A stretch of 38,935 bases of DNA from Gnetum montanum (GCA_015680685.1 MNCI01024017.1:165021-203955), one strand, 5' to 3'; positions 1 to 11,324 are shown, counted from the first letter of the stretch. Notes: generated by a model from the letters alone, not told the origin. Numbers and translations are program-made.

Positions 1-1564
1 CCATCCTGTAAGTTTGTCACCTAATAAGTGTTCTCCATGATGGTATGAATTGTTTTCTTATTGATTGCTAATGTTTGGTTTTTACCTTTAAGTTATTATG
101 TTGATACTAAGGTATGTTTCTTGTGATATGGTAATCAATGAGTTCACTTCATCCATTCATCCACAAGTCTATGGTCTCTCTTGGCTTGGAAATGTACAGT
201 CCCTTCCTAATAAGAACTTTAACGAATTGGTGATTGGGTACTTCTCAAACTAAGGAAGGACTCAAGGTTTGAAAAGGGTGTGACTTCAAGGGAACTTGAT
301 GCATTTGTGTTAGCCATTCTCTTGAGTGCTTAGATGTTTTCTTCTTGAGTTTTCTTACTGTTCCGATGTTACCTAATTATCAGAAGCTGAGATAATAAAA
401 ATAAGAAGTCTTCGCATGGTGTGGTTCTCACACATAAAAATACAAAACAAAAAAAAGTGAGAATTCAAAGCACACCCCTTAGATGAAATAATCTCTTGGG
501 CTACAAGCATTGGTTATGGAACCAAATTGTTCCCTCTAACTAAGGCCCTTCTCGCTTCCCATTCTCTCCTTTGTTTCGTCGAAATGGTGGTGGCTCTTGG
601 GTGAAGGCATTCTTATTATTCATGTGGATGGATTGGCCAAATGCATTGATGCGAAGTCACTGGATGTCGTTGTTTTGAGGCCAAAGTTGGAATGAGACTT
701 ACCAAGTCACATTAATCATGCAACACACAAGGGGCTGTACACCATCTTGTTCTTTGGATTCCATTCCATTCTATTCTCTCCATCCTTCTTTCCATTGTTC
801 ACCTCATTGCCAGTTGTATCATTGGTGTATATTTTGGTAGATACATCATTTTCTTTTTGGTAAATTCTTACAGTTAAGACATTAACTCTTGTTCCAAAGG
901 GCATTCCTAGAGCCTACAGACTCTTTGAATGTGGGTTTGTCAGGGCATCAAGGGCATGAGCCTGCTTTGGGGAGGACCCACTAGCATTCCTATTGGTGCA
1001 GCAGTTCACTTCTTTCCCTTAACATTTTGCAATTCATTTTATTTTGTTCATTTCCATCTTGACATCCACTTTATCGATGTTACCGTTGTCTCTTTTTGTT
1101 CATATGTCTTATTCCTTTTCTTTTTCCATTCTCTCGCTACCGAAGATTCGCGATTAGTCATGGGGGTATGGGGCCCAATTTTTTCAATTTTCTCCTAACC
1201 CCTACACCTTCGGTATTCATCATTAATATATCTCCAAATCCATAATCTACAATACCGCAACCCAGCCAATGGACCCTTTACTGAGGCAAGGTATCAATTA
1301 CATGAAATTCATTTACCCTTGCTAATATAAGACTGTGTTGTGTGTGTAGATGGCAATCATGCAACAACAGATTGGATCGGGAGGGAGCACTTGGAATGGA
1401 GCGGTACTGAAACAGCTTTGCAAGGAATGAGATCGATGATGTGCTTACGGATAGATGGATAGCGAAAGGTGCAATCTTGTCATTGGCAGCAGCAATTCTT
1501 TCTTCTCTCTTCTATCTTCTCTTTTCTCTCAAGCTGCCAAATGAGGCCTGATGTCAATGTAATA
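1..1564 (+). mobile_element. LTR retroelement internal region, copy 1, truncated by window edge
   Basis: This is non-coding internal sequence of the Ty3/Gypsy-like family that recurs across the window. Three blocks match other copies in the same order: GGTGTGACTTCAAGGG near 279, a block around 420-560 ending in CCTCTAACTAAGG, and a block near 944-972 containing CTGCTTTGGGGAGGA. The same blocks lie in + orientation at 2340-3000 and in - orientation at 19770-20460 and 37440-38200. This copy lacks the second ORF found in the other copies, because the spacer passes directly into the stretch before the polypurine tract. I see no gag or pol. The short open frames here, including one at 929-1198, show no conservation with the other copies. 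Confidence 0.7.
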
Positions 1565-1869
1565 NAGCGATATCGCGTATGTGATATCGCGGCCCATGCG
1601 ATATCACATCCCATCATACCCCCATGACTAAATGAAAATTCATCCTTGTAAGGTATGGGATTATTGACTCAAATGAAACTAATGGGATGACATGTGAATG
1701 GATCATCATTACAAGACATAACAAAAATAGTGTTCATGACAACAAGAGTGAACACCTTATTACATTGACATCAGGCCTCATTTGGCAGCTTGAGAGAAAA
1801 GAGAAGATAGAAGAGAGAAGAAAGAATTGCTGCTGCCAATGACAAGATTGCACCTTTCGCTATCCATCT
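1453..1869. other. Probable inverted contig: 112-bp perfect inverted repeat ending at single Ns
   Basis: Bases 1453-1564 are the exact reverse complement of 1758-1869 (position i pairs with 3322 minus i). The left arm stops at the N at 1565 and the right arm at the N at 1870. If the piece 1566-1869 is turned round, its first 112 bases repeat the end of the preceding contig. It then reads polypurine tract, LTR start TGATGGGATG and U3 in the same + orientation as the LTR part after 1870. The simplest reading is a small contig placed in the wrong orientation, not a biological palindrome. Confidence 0.85.
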
Positions 1870-2330
1870 NTTACTTTTTATTTACTACTTTCCTTCTCAA
1901 CCCTTCTCTCCTAGTTAGGTGCCTCAGTACAACCACTTCAAGCACGTGCGTTATGCATGGTAATCTCAGCAAAGATTAGCGTTTGGTAACCACAGTTACA
2001 TTGGTTTAAGGTGTGTACAGTAAGTGGGAATGGATGTTGATGCTAGGTTAATTTAGACCTGGTTCATTAGTTAAAGTTAGTGATTAGTCTTCTCAACCCT
2101 TCAACTCAATAGCATAGGAGACAAAAACATAAAAAGCATAAAAATCATATACCTCAGACTTACTTAACCATACACCATGACAACTACAAGTAAGTCTAGG
2201 AAGACAACGAATGATTAACCCTAAGTGTTCCATGGGGCGTGTAGGCACTTAGTCTGTAGAGTTCGACTACATCGCGCGTGTTATGCTCCTATTCGTATGG
2301 TTGAGTGTAGGGGTATCTCGCCACTCATCA
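1566..2330 (+). repeat. LTR of the family (copy 1 3' LTR, shared with copy 2)
   Basis: The part 1871-2330 matches the downstream two thirds of the LTR at 6819-7683, including GGTAACC and GGAATGGAT blocks and the terminal CCACTCATCA. The missing beginning is at 1566-1616 in reverse orientation, with GATATC palindromes and a terminus that reads TGATGGGATG on the other strand. Beside it, 1617-1660 is the reversed polypurine-tract region. With the small contig re-oriented, this is a complete LTR running TGATG to CATCA. Spacer sequence starts at about 2331 without a recognisable primer binding site. Confidence 0.75.
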
Positions 2331-3257
2331 CTAATGAAAAGTGGGAGTAAGAGTAAAACAAGTGTCACTAGAAAGACATGTTACCCATGCCTGAAGGTAG
2401 TCCTCTGGTAAGGTTGACACAGATGAAAATAAAATAAAAGGACACAAAATAAGTTTCAAAGGGTCCCATTGGAAAGACATGTTACCCATGCCTAAAGGTT
2501 AGTGGCTTCTTAAAAATCCAAAAAAAAAAAGAACAAAGAAGAGTACCATGAATAAACTTCTCCCTTGGACAAAACAACAAGTCATGCTACTCCTTACAAT
2601 GGTGGTAGTCTTATGGTTGTTAATCAAAGAGATAAAACAATGCGATGTCACTAGAAAGTGGTTTGGACTTGGTTTGAATCTTGGAAAGAAGGGCTAATGA
2701 TTACTTTAATCATTAATAACACATAAGGATTCATTATGCCTATGATATGGCACCTCACATTCCAATCTATATAATCATTTCTAAAATCTATCTTATGTCA
2801 CTATTTGTATGATCATAACTTGTGGTTTTGTGTAACATAGAGTTATTTTCTCAAATTGGTGGTTTTAACATATGTGTTTTGCTCAATAGGTATGCAATGC
2901 AATCAATCCCTTTGATGCCTACAGACATTTTTAGGTGTGGTTATACAAGGGCATTAAGGGATAGAGCATGCTTTGGGGAGGATCCACATGTATAACTTTT
3001 GTAACTTATACTTGTCTAACATAACCACATCATCTTGAACCTTTCAAGTTCATAAATGTCAATCTCAATACCTTCCTTTATCTTACAATCTATTCATTCT
3101 ATATCATGGACTCAGTACCCTTTTCTTACATTTCCAAATATTTTAGTTCCTATGATTCCATCTTTTAACATTACCGGTGCCTAAATATGAATTCTCACAT
3201 ACCCCAGAACTTTGAACTTTACATGAAACCTTCCAACCAATCACAGAGCTTCATTTT

Positions 3258-3400
3258 CCATGTTGGATATCCCCATGGGATGTAATTTCAATACACTCAA
3301 TATCATCTACCCGATATTGGGTGGAAGTCGATATTGGCTACCCAATGTCAGGTATCCGATATCAGGTGGACAAAAACCTCTAAATAGGTTCCCTACAATG
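3258..3400 (+). repeat. U3-like GATATC repeat patch with TATA-like box inside the spacer
   Basis: The patch has several GATATC or GATATTGG motifs (near 3267, 3311, 3331 and 3357), followed by CTCTAAATAGG near 3379. This resembles the LTR start, where GATATC repeats precede CTATAAATAC. It lies about 550 bases before ORF2. The corresponding place in the 15265-23787 copy has no such patch. It may be an LTR fragment or a local duplication; promoter activity is unproven. Confidence 0.4.
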
Positions 3401-3938
3401 CTTCAAAATTCATTATCATCAATTAAAGCTAGGGGAGTTTTTGCATTTTTCTCTTTTGACTAATAGCTTTATGCATTCAACTTTTACATGGGATATGTAG
3501 CTTCATATCGCTATGATTTTCATGGTTTTTGAACCTATTTGATCTTGGAGTTTTCAATTTCGTTGAGGGGGGTGCTTGTGTGGAAACATTATGTTAATTT
3601 TTCAAAATTTTCTATCACCTAGAAGGTATTATAAGGGTAATAATGTTAAAAAACTTAAAATATTTTAATCAACAATCAATTGTATGCATGCCAAAATCTT
3701 TAATTATCTCACCTAAGGGATCATAACCATCATTATAAGCCATACATAAGGAAAAAGAAGCCAATTGCAAAGGTCATAAAAGAAGTTAACACTTTTTGGG
3801 CATTTTTCTTGAAATTTTTCTAACTCTATAATTACATGAACTAAAAACTTCATGGAACTAAGGACATGAGTAAGGTATAAACCTATTAATGATAAATGAA
3901 AAACACCTTAGTAACCCAAAATCCTTATTTGATTATAA

Positions 3939-6631
3939 ATGGTCCCAGAAAGAGGAGGACAAGAAGGACCTTCGTAGGATGCAAGTAAATGCCGAAGAGG
4001 TGGCAGAGGCCAACTAGGAGAACAAGGCCCACTAGCTAAGCATGAAGAATAGGAGGCCCAATCATTTAGCATTCATAAAGAGGCCCTTGTTACAAGGCAT
4101 TCAGTCCAAGTAGAGGCTACAAAACCTAAGGCTCAAGTGTAGGGACAACGTCTCACATTGTCCCAAGAATGTCTCTAAGTCATCCAAGAGGAATCCTTGT
4201 TGACCATGATCATCATGAAAATGAACTTCAGGCCATTCATAGAATTTGTCCCTAAAGCAATCAAAACTCAGCTTTATGGCACATTCTTTCTAAAATTGGG
4301 GAATAGTGCCTCAATGATATATATCAATTCTGGCACAATAAAGAGGAGGGCACCACTATCAACATTGGTAGAGTCTCTATTTCCTTCTTAAGTAAGGCTA
4401 TTGCAGAGGCTTTAAACATACCAAATGTGGGGGTCAAGGTAGCAAACCTATCCACAAGGTCTGACACAAAAACAAGGAAGCTATGGTTGAAATAGGCATA
4501 TTACAAAGAAAAAAAATATACAGTGAGTTGACTCTAAGAAAGGAATTATTTCAAAATTGGCACATACCATCTCTTCCCCACTAAAGGGCTCAACAAGATA
4601 TCACTCTACATAACTAGAGAAAGTGCAATCTTGATGGGAAAATACAATATCAACCTTGCCTAATTGTAGTTCATGGAAATTCAAAGGTGATTTGAGGAAA
4701 GAAAGGTAGGGAAGCTAGAAAGTTGTGAAAGTGCACTGGGATCCTGGGCTACACCAATGACATTCCAAGAAGGGTCCAAAATGCTTCATTCTCTAAGTTT
4801 CTCAAACCAACAATAGTAAGGAAAGACATTAGTGATGAATAAGAATAGGAAGTAGAGAAGGAGTCAAAACAAGAACCAGAGAATCGATGAGAGCCACAAG
4901 TTCCACCACCAATGATGCAAGATTATAGGTCCTCAATGAGCCATTTGTAGCAAATTGTTGAAACTCTTAATTGGGAAAGTAGGAATGAATCCAACCTCTT
5001 CTGAGTTATTGATCTTGCAGTTCAGCCTATAGTTTCTGTTGATCCATCAAGGGGGCAGATTTCTTTACAATCAAGAGAAGAAGCCCAGTGGTCGTAGTAG
5101 ATATCTAGAAATGACACATCTTTCTAGGTGGTGCTCGAAATTGGAGAAGGTGCCACAATTGTGGTCATGTGGCACCAAGATGCGGCAAGTACAACAAAAG
5201 TAATAATAAAACACAATAAAAAATCCTTCAATGTGCCTGTTGTATCCCCAATGGACTTAACCAGAACCAAAGATGAAAAAATGCTAGCTACAACTTCAAT
5301 GACTCCTAAAGCTCATGAGGATGTGCTTAATAGATTGTTGAAGACTGGGCAAGTTATGACAACCCTCTTCAACATTCCCAATGATGTCATTGTAGTACAA
5401 TCTAATCTCATAGCTACTAAGGAAAAACTAGTCATGGTAGAGATCAGGGCAGAGCATGTAGAAGCAAAAGGTGCACCAACTACAATAAGAGCTTGTTGCC
5501 CTTAGAGCTAAAAGAAGGGATCCTTCCCAATTCATTGTGCATGACCGGTTGGAGCAATTTTGAACAGAGTAGCTAGGCCAATTGAATGAACAGAATAAAG
5601 TAGTTAAATAAGAAAAGGAGAAAGTAGTCTAGAATGCCTCAGCCATTGAAGCCCAAGCATATGCTTATGTGAAGGCATTGACTCTTGCACAAGAAGAAAA
5701 CAAGCAGCTTGTTACTAACAATGCAAGGTTGATCTTCATTGAGAAGTACAAAAAAATTTTGGAAGAGAGCATCCATTAGTTAAGGGAGCAACTAGTGAGG
5801 GTCAACCAGGACATAAGTAGATTAGTTAGAGAGAACTGAACCCTCTCAATGGATGAGGTATGCACAATACACCAAAAGTCTACAATTGAAATAAGCACAT
5901 GGAAGAATGAGGCCAAGAAGTATAAGAAGCTCAAATAGCACTTTCAAGACCAGAACAACATGTACAAACAAATTAATAAGAAAGAAATCTAGATGAAAAA
6001 GACCTGCATCAATTCCATATTAGCGTAGAACTTTAACTAGAAACCCATCTTGGATAGCTACACCCTAGTCCACTAAGAAGAAGTGAAAAACAAGGACCTG
6101 CAAATTGAAAATTTAAAAAGAGTACATAGTCTTAAATAACCTTTGCTATGCTAACCTTGTCATGTTAACAATAGGTTGACCTAGAAATGAATTTGAACAA
6201 CAAGTAGTAGCCACCTATGCTTTATATGAGAAAGAGTTTGAAGATAAGAAAGATGTTCTACAAAAACTCCATGTGGCAAACTCAAAAAAGGAAACAATTA
6301 AGGCTCACTACCATAAGCAAAGAGATCTAGGCTCAAACCTAGCCAAGAGATTAATAGATTATCATGAATTAAGAGAAAAGGCCAAGGCTTTGAAGAGTAA
6401 TGAAGGTGGTTCATAGGGTGGCATGTGAAGTCGAATCAAATGTTCCTACAATTGCCCTATCCATGGGATGTACTAGTTCTAGCACACATCAGATCATCAA
6501 CTTGGATGATGCATGACCCAAGAACAAAGGAGGAGAAATTGTAGGCACTCCTAAATTGCTACAAATTCCAAAAGCCTAATGACAAATGGAAGCAACCAAT
6601 GGAAGAGCCACTGCCTCCAAGAACTACATAG
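3939..6631 (+). pseudogene. Decayed retroelement ORF2 (plant-transposon domain plus coiled coil), copy 2
   Basis: No single frame stays open, but pieces in shifting frames align with the - strand ORF2 at 16300-19056. The start at 3939 gives MVPERGGQEGPS, against MPLKRRQQEGPS there. Shared pieces follow in order: FSIHKEALVT, LTLSQECL, NFRPFIEF, GILGYTNDIP, an EHEDVL-like stretch (AHEDVLNRLLKTGQVMT in the open piece 5128-5505), YANLVML and finally MEEPLPPRTT before the stop at 6629-6631. The central and C-terminal parts are rich in Glu, Lys, Leu and Gln, as in a coiled coil. The N-terminal third matches the region I compare with the plant transposon protein domain. I see no enzyme motif. Dense stops make it non-functional. 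Confidence 0.7.
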
Positions 6632-6806
6632 GTTTCTCCAATTTTGTTGTTTTTTCATGTCATGTCCATTTTTGTAAAACACCACTATGGCATGAAAGAG
6701 TCAGTTTGTGTATTTATTAGACTCAGTCAATAATCTCATACCTTTCCAATATTTTATAAAGAACTTGTTTCTCATTTTGTTTAACTCAAGGATGAGTATT
6801 CATTTA

Positions 6807-6818
6807 GTTGTGGGTGTA
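6807..6818 (+). promoter_or_regulatory. Polypurine tract of copy 2
   Basis: GTTGTGGGTGTA lies directly before the LTR start TGATGAGTC. The context GGATGAGT, TTCATTTAGTTGTGGG, then LTR, is shared with the re-oriented copy at 1617-1660 and with the - strand copies at 16107 and 33691. This fixes the LTR boundary and the + orientation. In Ty3/Gypsy elements this site primes second-strand synthesis. Confidence 0.75.
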
Positions 6819-7683
6819 TGATGAGTCATGTTTTTGCAAGACTCTGATATCAGATATCCAATATTGGGGCACAACATTTGATGTCAGGGATCCAATATCA
6901 CCTCATCCATGCTATTCTATAAATACAACACTTGGATGCATGATTTTGGGATAGGTAGAAAGTTAAAAATATAGTTGTATAGGTAGTTGAAATTTTGTTA
7001 GTTTGTTTCTAGTGCATGCCTACAGTGTGATGTTAACTAATTGTATGGCATCCTTATTTGAGTGTGACATACTTGAATATGTTACACATTTGGCAATAAA
7101 GATCAAGATTACTTCCATCATTGTAGCATCCACTTAACTTTATTATTGTTTTCAATTATTGAAATGCTTAATGTTTTCCTTAACTAATGTTTATCATTTA
7201 TTTCTTTTTATCATTTTCTATCATTAAGTGGAATGAGTATGACTAATTATGAGCACTTAAGTGTAATTACTTGGTAACCTAGTAGTGTTATCATTTGGTA
7301 CGCCCAATAACAGTACGCTTGGTAATCCCAACAATAATTATGCGAAGTCCAAGGTATGTACGAAAGGTTAGGAATGGATACTCATTGCATGTAAGTTAGT
7401 TTAGACTTTACTTTCTATTATTAATTAGTTTAAATCATTGATTTCCTTATAATCAATAGGAGTAGTATAAGCCTGAAACAACCTTAGAAATCATGTGCCT
7501 TACTTTGGACTAAACCATACGTGATAAAGTTACCACTAGGTCAAGTGGGAAGATAATGAATTGCGATCAAGGCATAACAATCTAGATGCCACCACTAATC
7601 CCATCCATGGAATTCAACTGGACCATGCATGAATGCTTGTGATTCATATGGTTGGGCATAGGGGGATACCTTGCCACTCATCA
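6819..7683 (+). repeat. 3' LTR of copy 2
   Basis: The LTR runs from TGATGAGTCATG to GCCACTCATCA, so the ends are the inverted repeat TGATGA/TCATCA. GATATCAGATATCC motifs come first, then CTATAAATAC at 6917-6926, only about 100 bases in. U3 is therefore very short and R-U5 makes up most of the 865 bases. Divergence from the other LTRs is high, with mostly C/T and G/A differences. Confidence 0.8.
6917..6926 (+). promoter_or_regulatory. LTR TATA box
   Basis: CTATAAATAC follows the GATATC repeat tract. The same arrangement occurs at 9435-9444 in + orientation and on the - strand at 16021-16030 and 23674-23683. It is the probable core promoter of the element. Activity in these decayed copies is not implied. 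Confidence 0.6.
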
Positions 7684-7920
7684 AAGGGCTTCAACTTCAA
7701 AAGGAATCAAATTTATTTCTAGAAGAAAGATATCATAAGATGGCTATATTTGCACTTGAAATTCATATACAAGAAATTGTTTTTGGACATACTCTAAGTT
7801 TTTTCAATTATGTATAGAAAGAGAAGATCCTCATAAAACATATTTATATAATAATATAGGTTAGATAAAACTACAAAAAAGTTTTCATCTAATAATAAGA
7901 ATAATGTAATCCAACTCTTA

Positions 7921-8069
7921 ATAACAATGAGGTGTTAGCTTAGTTGTACAGGCCTTAGCTTGGTAATCGTAGGCCACATGTTCGATTCTACTAGGTAGCA
8001 CTTAGTTATAAACTTCTATAAATCTTGGGGTGTACCTATGTTTCACTTATTTTGGGTTCCAACACCCCT
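7921..8069 (+). mobile_element. tRNA-derived SINE, first unit of a tandem pair
   Basis: The head resembles a tRNA gene. An A-box-like TAGCTTAGTTG lies at 7936-7946 and a B-box-like GTTCGATTC at 7980-7988, the two internal promoter elements of RNA polymerase III. The tail reads ATAAACTTCTATAAATCTTG and ends in GGGTTCCAACACCCC. The next unit begins one base later. Diverged copies occur on the - strand near 8731, 9001, 13053 and 13201. The acceptor-stem pairing of a true tRNA is not evident, so I do not call a tRNA gene. Confidence 0.65.
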
Positions 8070-8070
8070 T

Positions 8071-8219
8071 AATAACAATGAGATGTTAGCCTAGTGGTAA
8101 GGGTCTTGGCCTATAACCTCAAGTGACAAATTCAATTCTACTATGTAGCATTTAGTTATAAACTTCTATCTATCTTGGGGTGTACCTATATTTCAATTAT
8201 TTTGGGTTCCAACACCCCC
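8071..8219 (+). mobile_element. tRNA-derived SINE, second unit of the tandem pair
   Basis: This is a direct repeat of 7921-8069, starting AATAACAATGAG and ending GGGTTCCAACACCCC. The A-box-like element TAGCCTAGTGG is closer to the tRNA consensus than in the first unit, and the B-box is CAATTCTACT-like and worn. The two units differ at roughly one base in eight by eye. That argues for an old dimer and against a recent assembly duplication. Confidence 0.65.
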
Positions 8220-8730
8220 TTCCTCAAAACAAAATAACATGTATGATAATATAAATATTAATTTGAAATGAAATGAAATGAATCTTTATTACGTCCAAAG
8301 GCCTATAGGATCTATTGGATACATATTGCATTTTCATGAAAGATAAACAAAGACTCTACAAATAAACCAAGCACTAATGGAGACATCAAAAACAAATTGT
8401 ACAAGCTTTTTATTGTAACATTATAACATTGTCTCAAATGGGTAGTCATACCACAAGAAAGAAACACATGTAACTCATCGTCAAGGGCTCTTAATCTCCA
8501 CAACCTACAAATGTGCTCTTCTCGAGAGATTTAAGTTCATCTAGAGCACAAATGAACAAGGCATACTATGAAGCTATAACAAATAGACTATACATCACAT
8601 ATCTAAGATTTAAATCACAAGACATACCAGCAAAAGAATGATAATCTAAGACAAGGATATCACAATTAATGAAACTAATGCTAACATTAAAAATGAATAA
8701 GTGAAGCTAAACTAGAAACAAATAGTTAAA

Positions 8731-8858
8731 ATATAGGTACATCCTAAGATATATAGTCTAATTAGAAGTTTATAACTTAGCATTCCCTCTAGAATCAAAC
8801 CTATGACATAGAGCTTCCAAATCAAGAGTCTTACCACTATGCAACCATCATTATTAAA
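8731..8858 (-). mobile_element. Diverged SINE copy
   Basis: Read on the - strand, it goes from AATGATGGTTGCATAGTGGT through GTTTGATTCTAGAGGG to ATAAACTTCTAATTAG and GGATGTACCTAT. It follows the order of the tandem units at 7921-8219 but is strongly diverged, and the terminal GGGTTCCAAC is missing. Confidence 0.5.
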
Positions 8859-9000
8859 AAGATCAAAGTTAGAACTAACACTAGAAGTAACATTGAACCC
8901 TAAAAATGGATTTTTAAAAAATGGTATGGGATGTTGGAACTTGGAACCTTTTTCTTAGCAACATTTACCACTAATACCTTTAGTAAAATCAAAATTTTAT

Positions 9001-9081
9001 AATTCAACATTGTCCACCAAAATTGAACTCATAACTTGGACCTTCCAAGTACCATTAGACTAACACCTCATTGTTATAAAG
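9001..9081 (-). mobile_element. Diverged partial SINE copy
   Basis: On the - strand the head reads AACAATGAGGTGTTAGTC, followed by GAGTTCAATTTTGGTGG, matching the tRNA-like half of the SINE. The tail beyond the B-box region is not recognisable, so this is a fragment. Confidence 0.5.
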
Positions 9082-9337
9082 TTATAATGCAAATTTCTAA
9101 TATCTTTCATCTTAATTTTTCCATAAGCTATGTTATATTATGTTTTTTCCATGGATTTGATGTTTCTCTTACAAATCTAATTTTTTAATAAATCTATTAT
9201 TTCTTACTTTGACTTTTCTCTAATAGATTTGATTTTTTAGCATATTTGACTTTTTAGCAGATTTGATTTTTTAGCTCCCAATTTTGTAAGGAACTCTATC
9301 CTCATTTAGTTTTAACTTAAGGACAAGTTTTTAGGTA

Positions 9338-10216
9338 TGATAAATCAAATATTTTTTGGTCCATGATATCGAGTATCTAATATTGGGGCACATGCTACGA
9401 TGTCGTGTATCTAATATCACAAACATGTGTGGGCCTATAAATATAACACTTAGGCACACCATCCACACATAGGTTCATTTCACACTTAGTGAAATTTCGT
9501 CAATGTGTTTTATTAATTTTAGCACTTAGCACTTAGGAGTGTATGCCTACAGTATGATGTTTAGTAATTGAATGAAGTCTTTATTCATGTGGAATGTACT
9601 TGAACATGTTTCATGCATGGGAATAAAGATCGACATTACTCTACATCATTGCAACATCACTTAGTCTTTATTGCTTACACTTAGAATAATTTTACTATTT
9701 TCACTTATCTTAATGTTTATTGTTTTCATTAGTTACTAATTTACTTTCTATGCACTTTATTATCCCTGTTGTTAAGTGGAATGAGTACGACTAATCTCGA
9801 ATAGTTAAGTGTAACTACTTGGTAACCCAATAGTACTATCACTTGATACACCCAGTAGTGTGGTACTTGGTAACCTCAGTAGTAGTTACATGAAGTGAAA
9901 GGTGTGGATGGAAGGTCAGGACTGGCTACTCATCACATAGGCTAGATTAGATTTGTTTACTATTACTTAGAACTAGAAACCTACTCTTACCTTATGTTTT
10001 CTAGGTGAATTATGGCCAACACAACATCATTATCATATGCCTCACCATGAGTTATACCATACACATTGATTTTACTAACTTACGTGGGAAGACAACAATT
10101 GCAAACTCTTACCAATTACTAGCATAATTAAATGTCTTGTCCACAGAATTCAACTGGCCTATGCATGAACACTTGTAACTCGTATGGTTGGGTGTTGGAC
10201 TACTCCACCGCTCATC
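9338..10216 (+). repeat. LTR of the same family, truncated element
   Basis: It starts TGATAAATC after a worn polypurine-tract context (9300-9337). It carries GATATCGAGTATC and later ATATCAC motifs, then CCTATAAATA at 9435-9444. The body shows GAATGAGTACGACTAATC, GGTAACCCAATAGTACTATC and CACTTGGTAACC blocks shared with 6819-7683. The expected terminal CACTCATCA is worn to CGCTCATCT. Little internal sequence remains upstream and none downstream, so this is an LTR remnant. Confidence 0.75.
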
Positions 10217-10262
10217 TGTATGATAGGATTGTGGGCATTGTGGGCTTATATTTATAATTATG

Positions 10263-10870
10263 GATGCATCCAAAGGATATCGCAGGGTAGGTTTAAAACC
10301 TAGAATTGCATGTGTAAATAAGGATAAAAGGATGGACCTGTTAGTTGAGATTTTGTGTAGAAGATCCTAATTTCATACTAGGGATTTGATCCATGAATTG
10401 AGTCTATAATAGTGAAATTGATATAACAAAGATGTACTTGGCAAATTGAATTAAAATTTGAGAGATAATTAAGAAATTTGAAAAGCAAAAAATCAATCAA
10501 GGTAGAAATGTTAAGCTCTTTGGGTCAAGATGTTTGCAAAAATTTCCATACCTCAATGATATTATCAATGACATATAAACAGGGCAAGAACTAAGTTGTG
10601 GGTACGAGGCCATGACACTAGAAAGAAGAAAAAAGGGAGAAAATTGAACACTGTCTTTACAAATTTTTAATATACAGAAACTAGCAATTCAACATTGGGT
10701 TTGTACACTTCTAATATGGCCAATGATGGAAAGAAGATGCTTAAAGGCTTGAAATTTTTGCTACTTTGTAGTATTATTATGTCTATTCACAAGGTATAAA
10801 TGTTGCCCAACTCATGGGACAGGTCAGTGAAAGCAACCGCCATAGTTAGGGATGAGAAAGGAAAAAGTTT
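10263..10870 (+). repeat. Module C, copy 1 (partial)
   Basis: This stretch matches 12320-12880 and 26750-27370. Shared landmarks in order are AAATAAGGATAAAAGGATGG, the CCAGGGATATGAT-like site, TTGGCAAATTGAAT, AATGTTGAGCTCTTT, AACACTG, GTTGCCCAACTC and GGGGATGAGAAA. No coding capacity is visible. The module is also found directly upstream of the receptor gene, so it may derive from an ancestral gene-flanking region. Confidence 0.65.
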
Positions 10871-11324
10871 AATGGTTGGTTGAAAGTTGTTACAAATTTT
10901 GGATATCCATTTGCAACCATGGTAAACAACATGACACTCAAAAATATGAGAAAATGAGTCTCTCACTTCTACAAAGAGGACATTAAGGGGAAACATTTTT
11001 TATATGTTTAAGACAAGTGTTATGGGAAGACCTTGATGAATTAGACACCATAAAAAATACAAATTTTAGGAAGTGTATGAGCTCTCCAAATATCTTTTAT
11101 TTTCTTTATACAAAAGTGCAAGGACAATTGTATTTTCTATAATTTATTGAATTTGTTATGAATAAAATCATTCTTTGTAATAATCTCATAAGCAATTTTC
11201 AAATTAAAAAGAAAAATCCAAGCAATCCAAGCAATTTTCATATTCAAACCTTACAAGCTAGAAAGTTCAATCCAAGCAATCCATCTATCATGCATTTGTA
11301 GACAAGAAACTACAGTGATACCAA

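Larger units (their letters stand above)
2331..6818 (+). mobile_element. LTR retroelement internal region, copy 2
   Basis: The order is spacer (2331-3938), decayed ORF2 (3939-6631) and 3' non-coding region with polypurine tract (to 6818). The spacer has two tandem copies of GACATGTTACCCATGCCT (within 2375-2395 and 2475-2495) and the TGCTTTGGGGAGGA block near 2970. No gag and no primer binding site follow the upstream LTR, so the 5' half has been deleted. No protease, reverse transcriptase, RNase H or integrase motif is visible. The copy is old, with many stops and frameshifts. Confidence 0.75.
7684..9337. other. Intergenic DNA with SINE copies, no gene
   Basis: Apart from the SINE copies listed separately, I see no coding region. 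The open frame at 8312-8503 on the - strand has no recognisable domain and lies in AT-rich DNA. The last 40 bases (9300-9337) look like a worn polypurine-tract region ahead of the next LTR. Confidence 0.5.

Noticed and set aside
1453-1869. A biological hairpin, MITE or microRNA precursor
   Set aside because: The perfect arms end exactly at scaffold Ns, and flipping the piece restores an LTR, so an assembly error explains it better.
7935-7990. A tRNA gene, from A-box- and B-box-like sequences
   Set aside because: No convincing acceptor stem or cloverleaf. The sequence is repeated with the same long tail in five other places, which fits a SINE.
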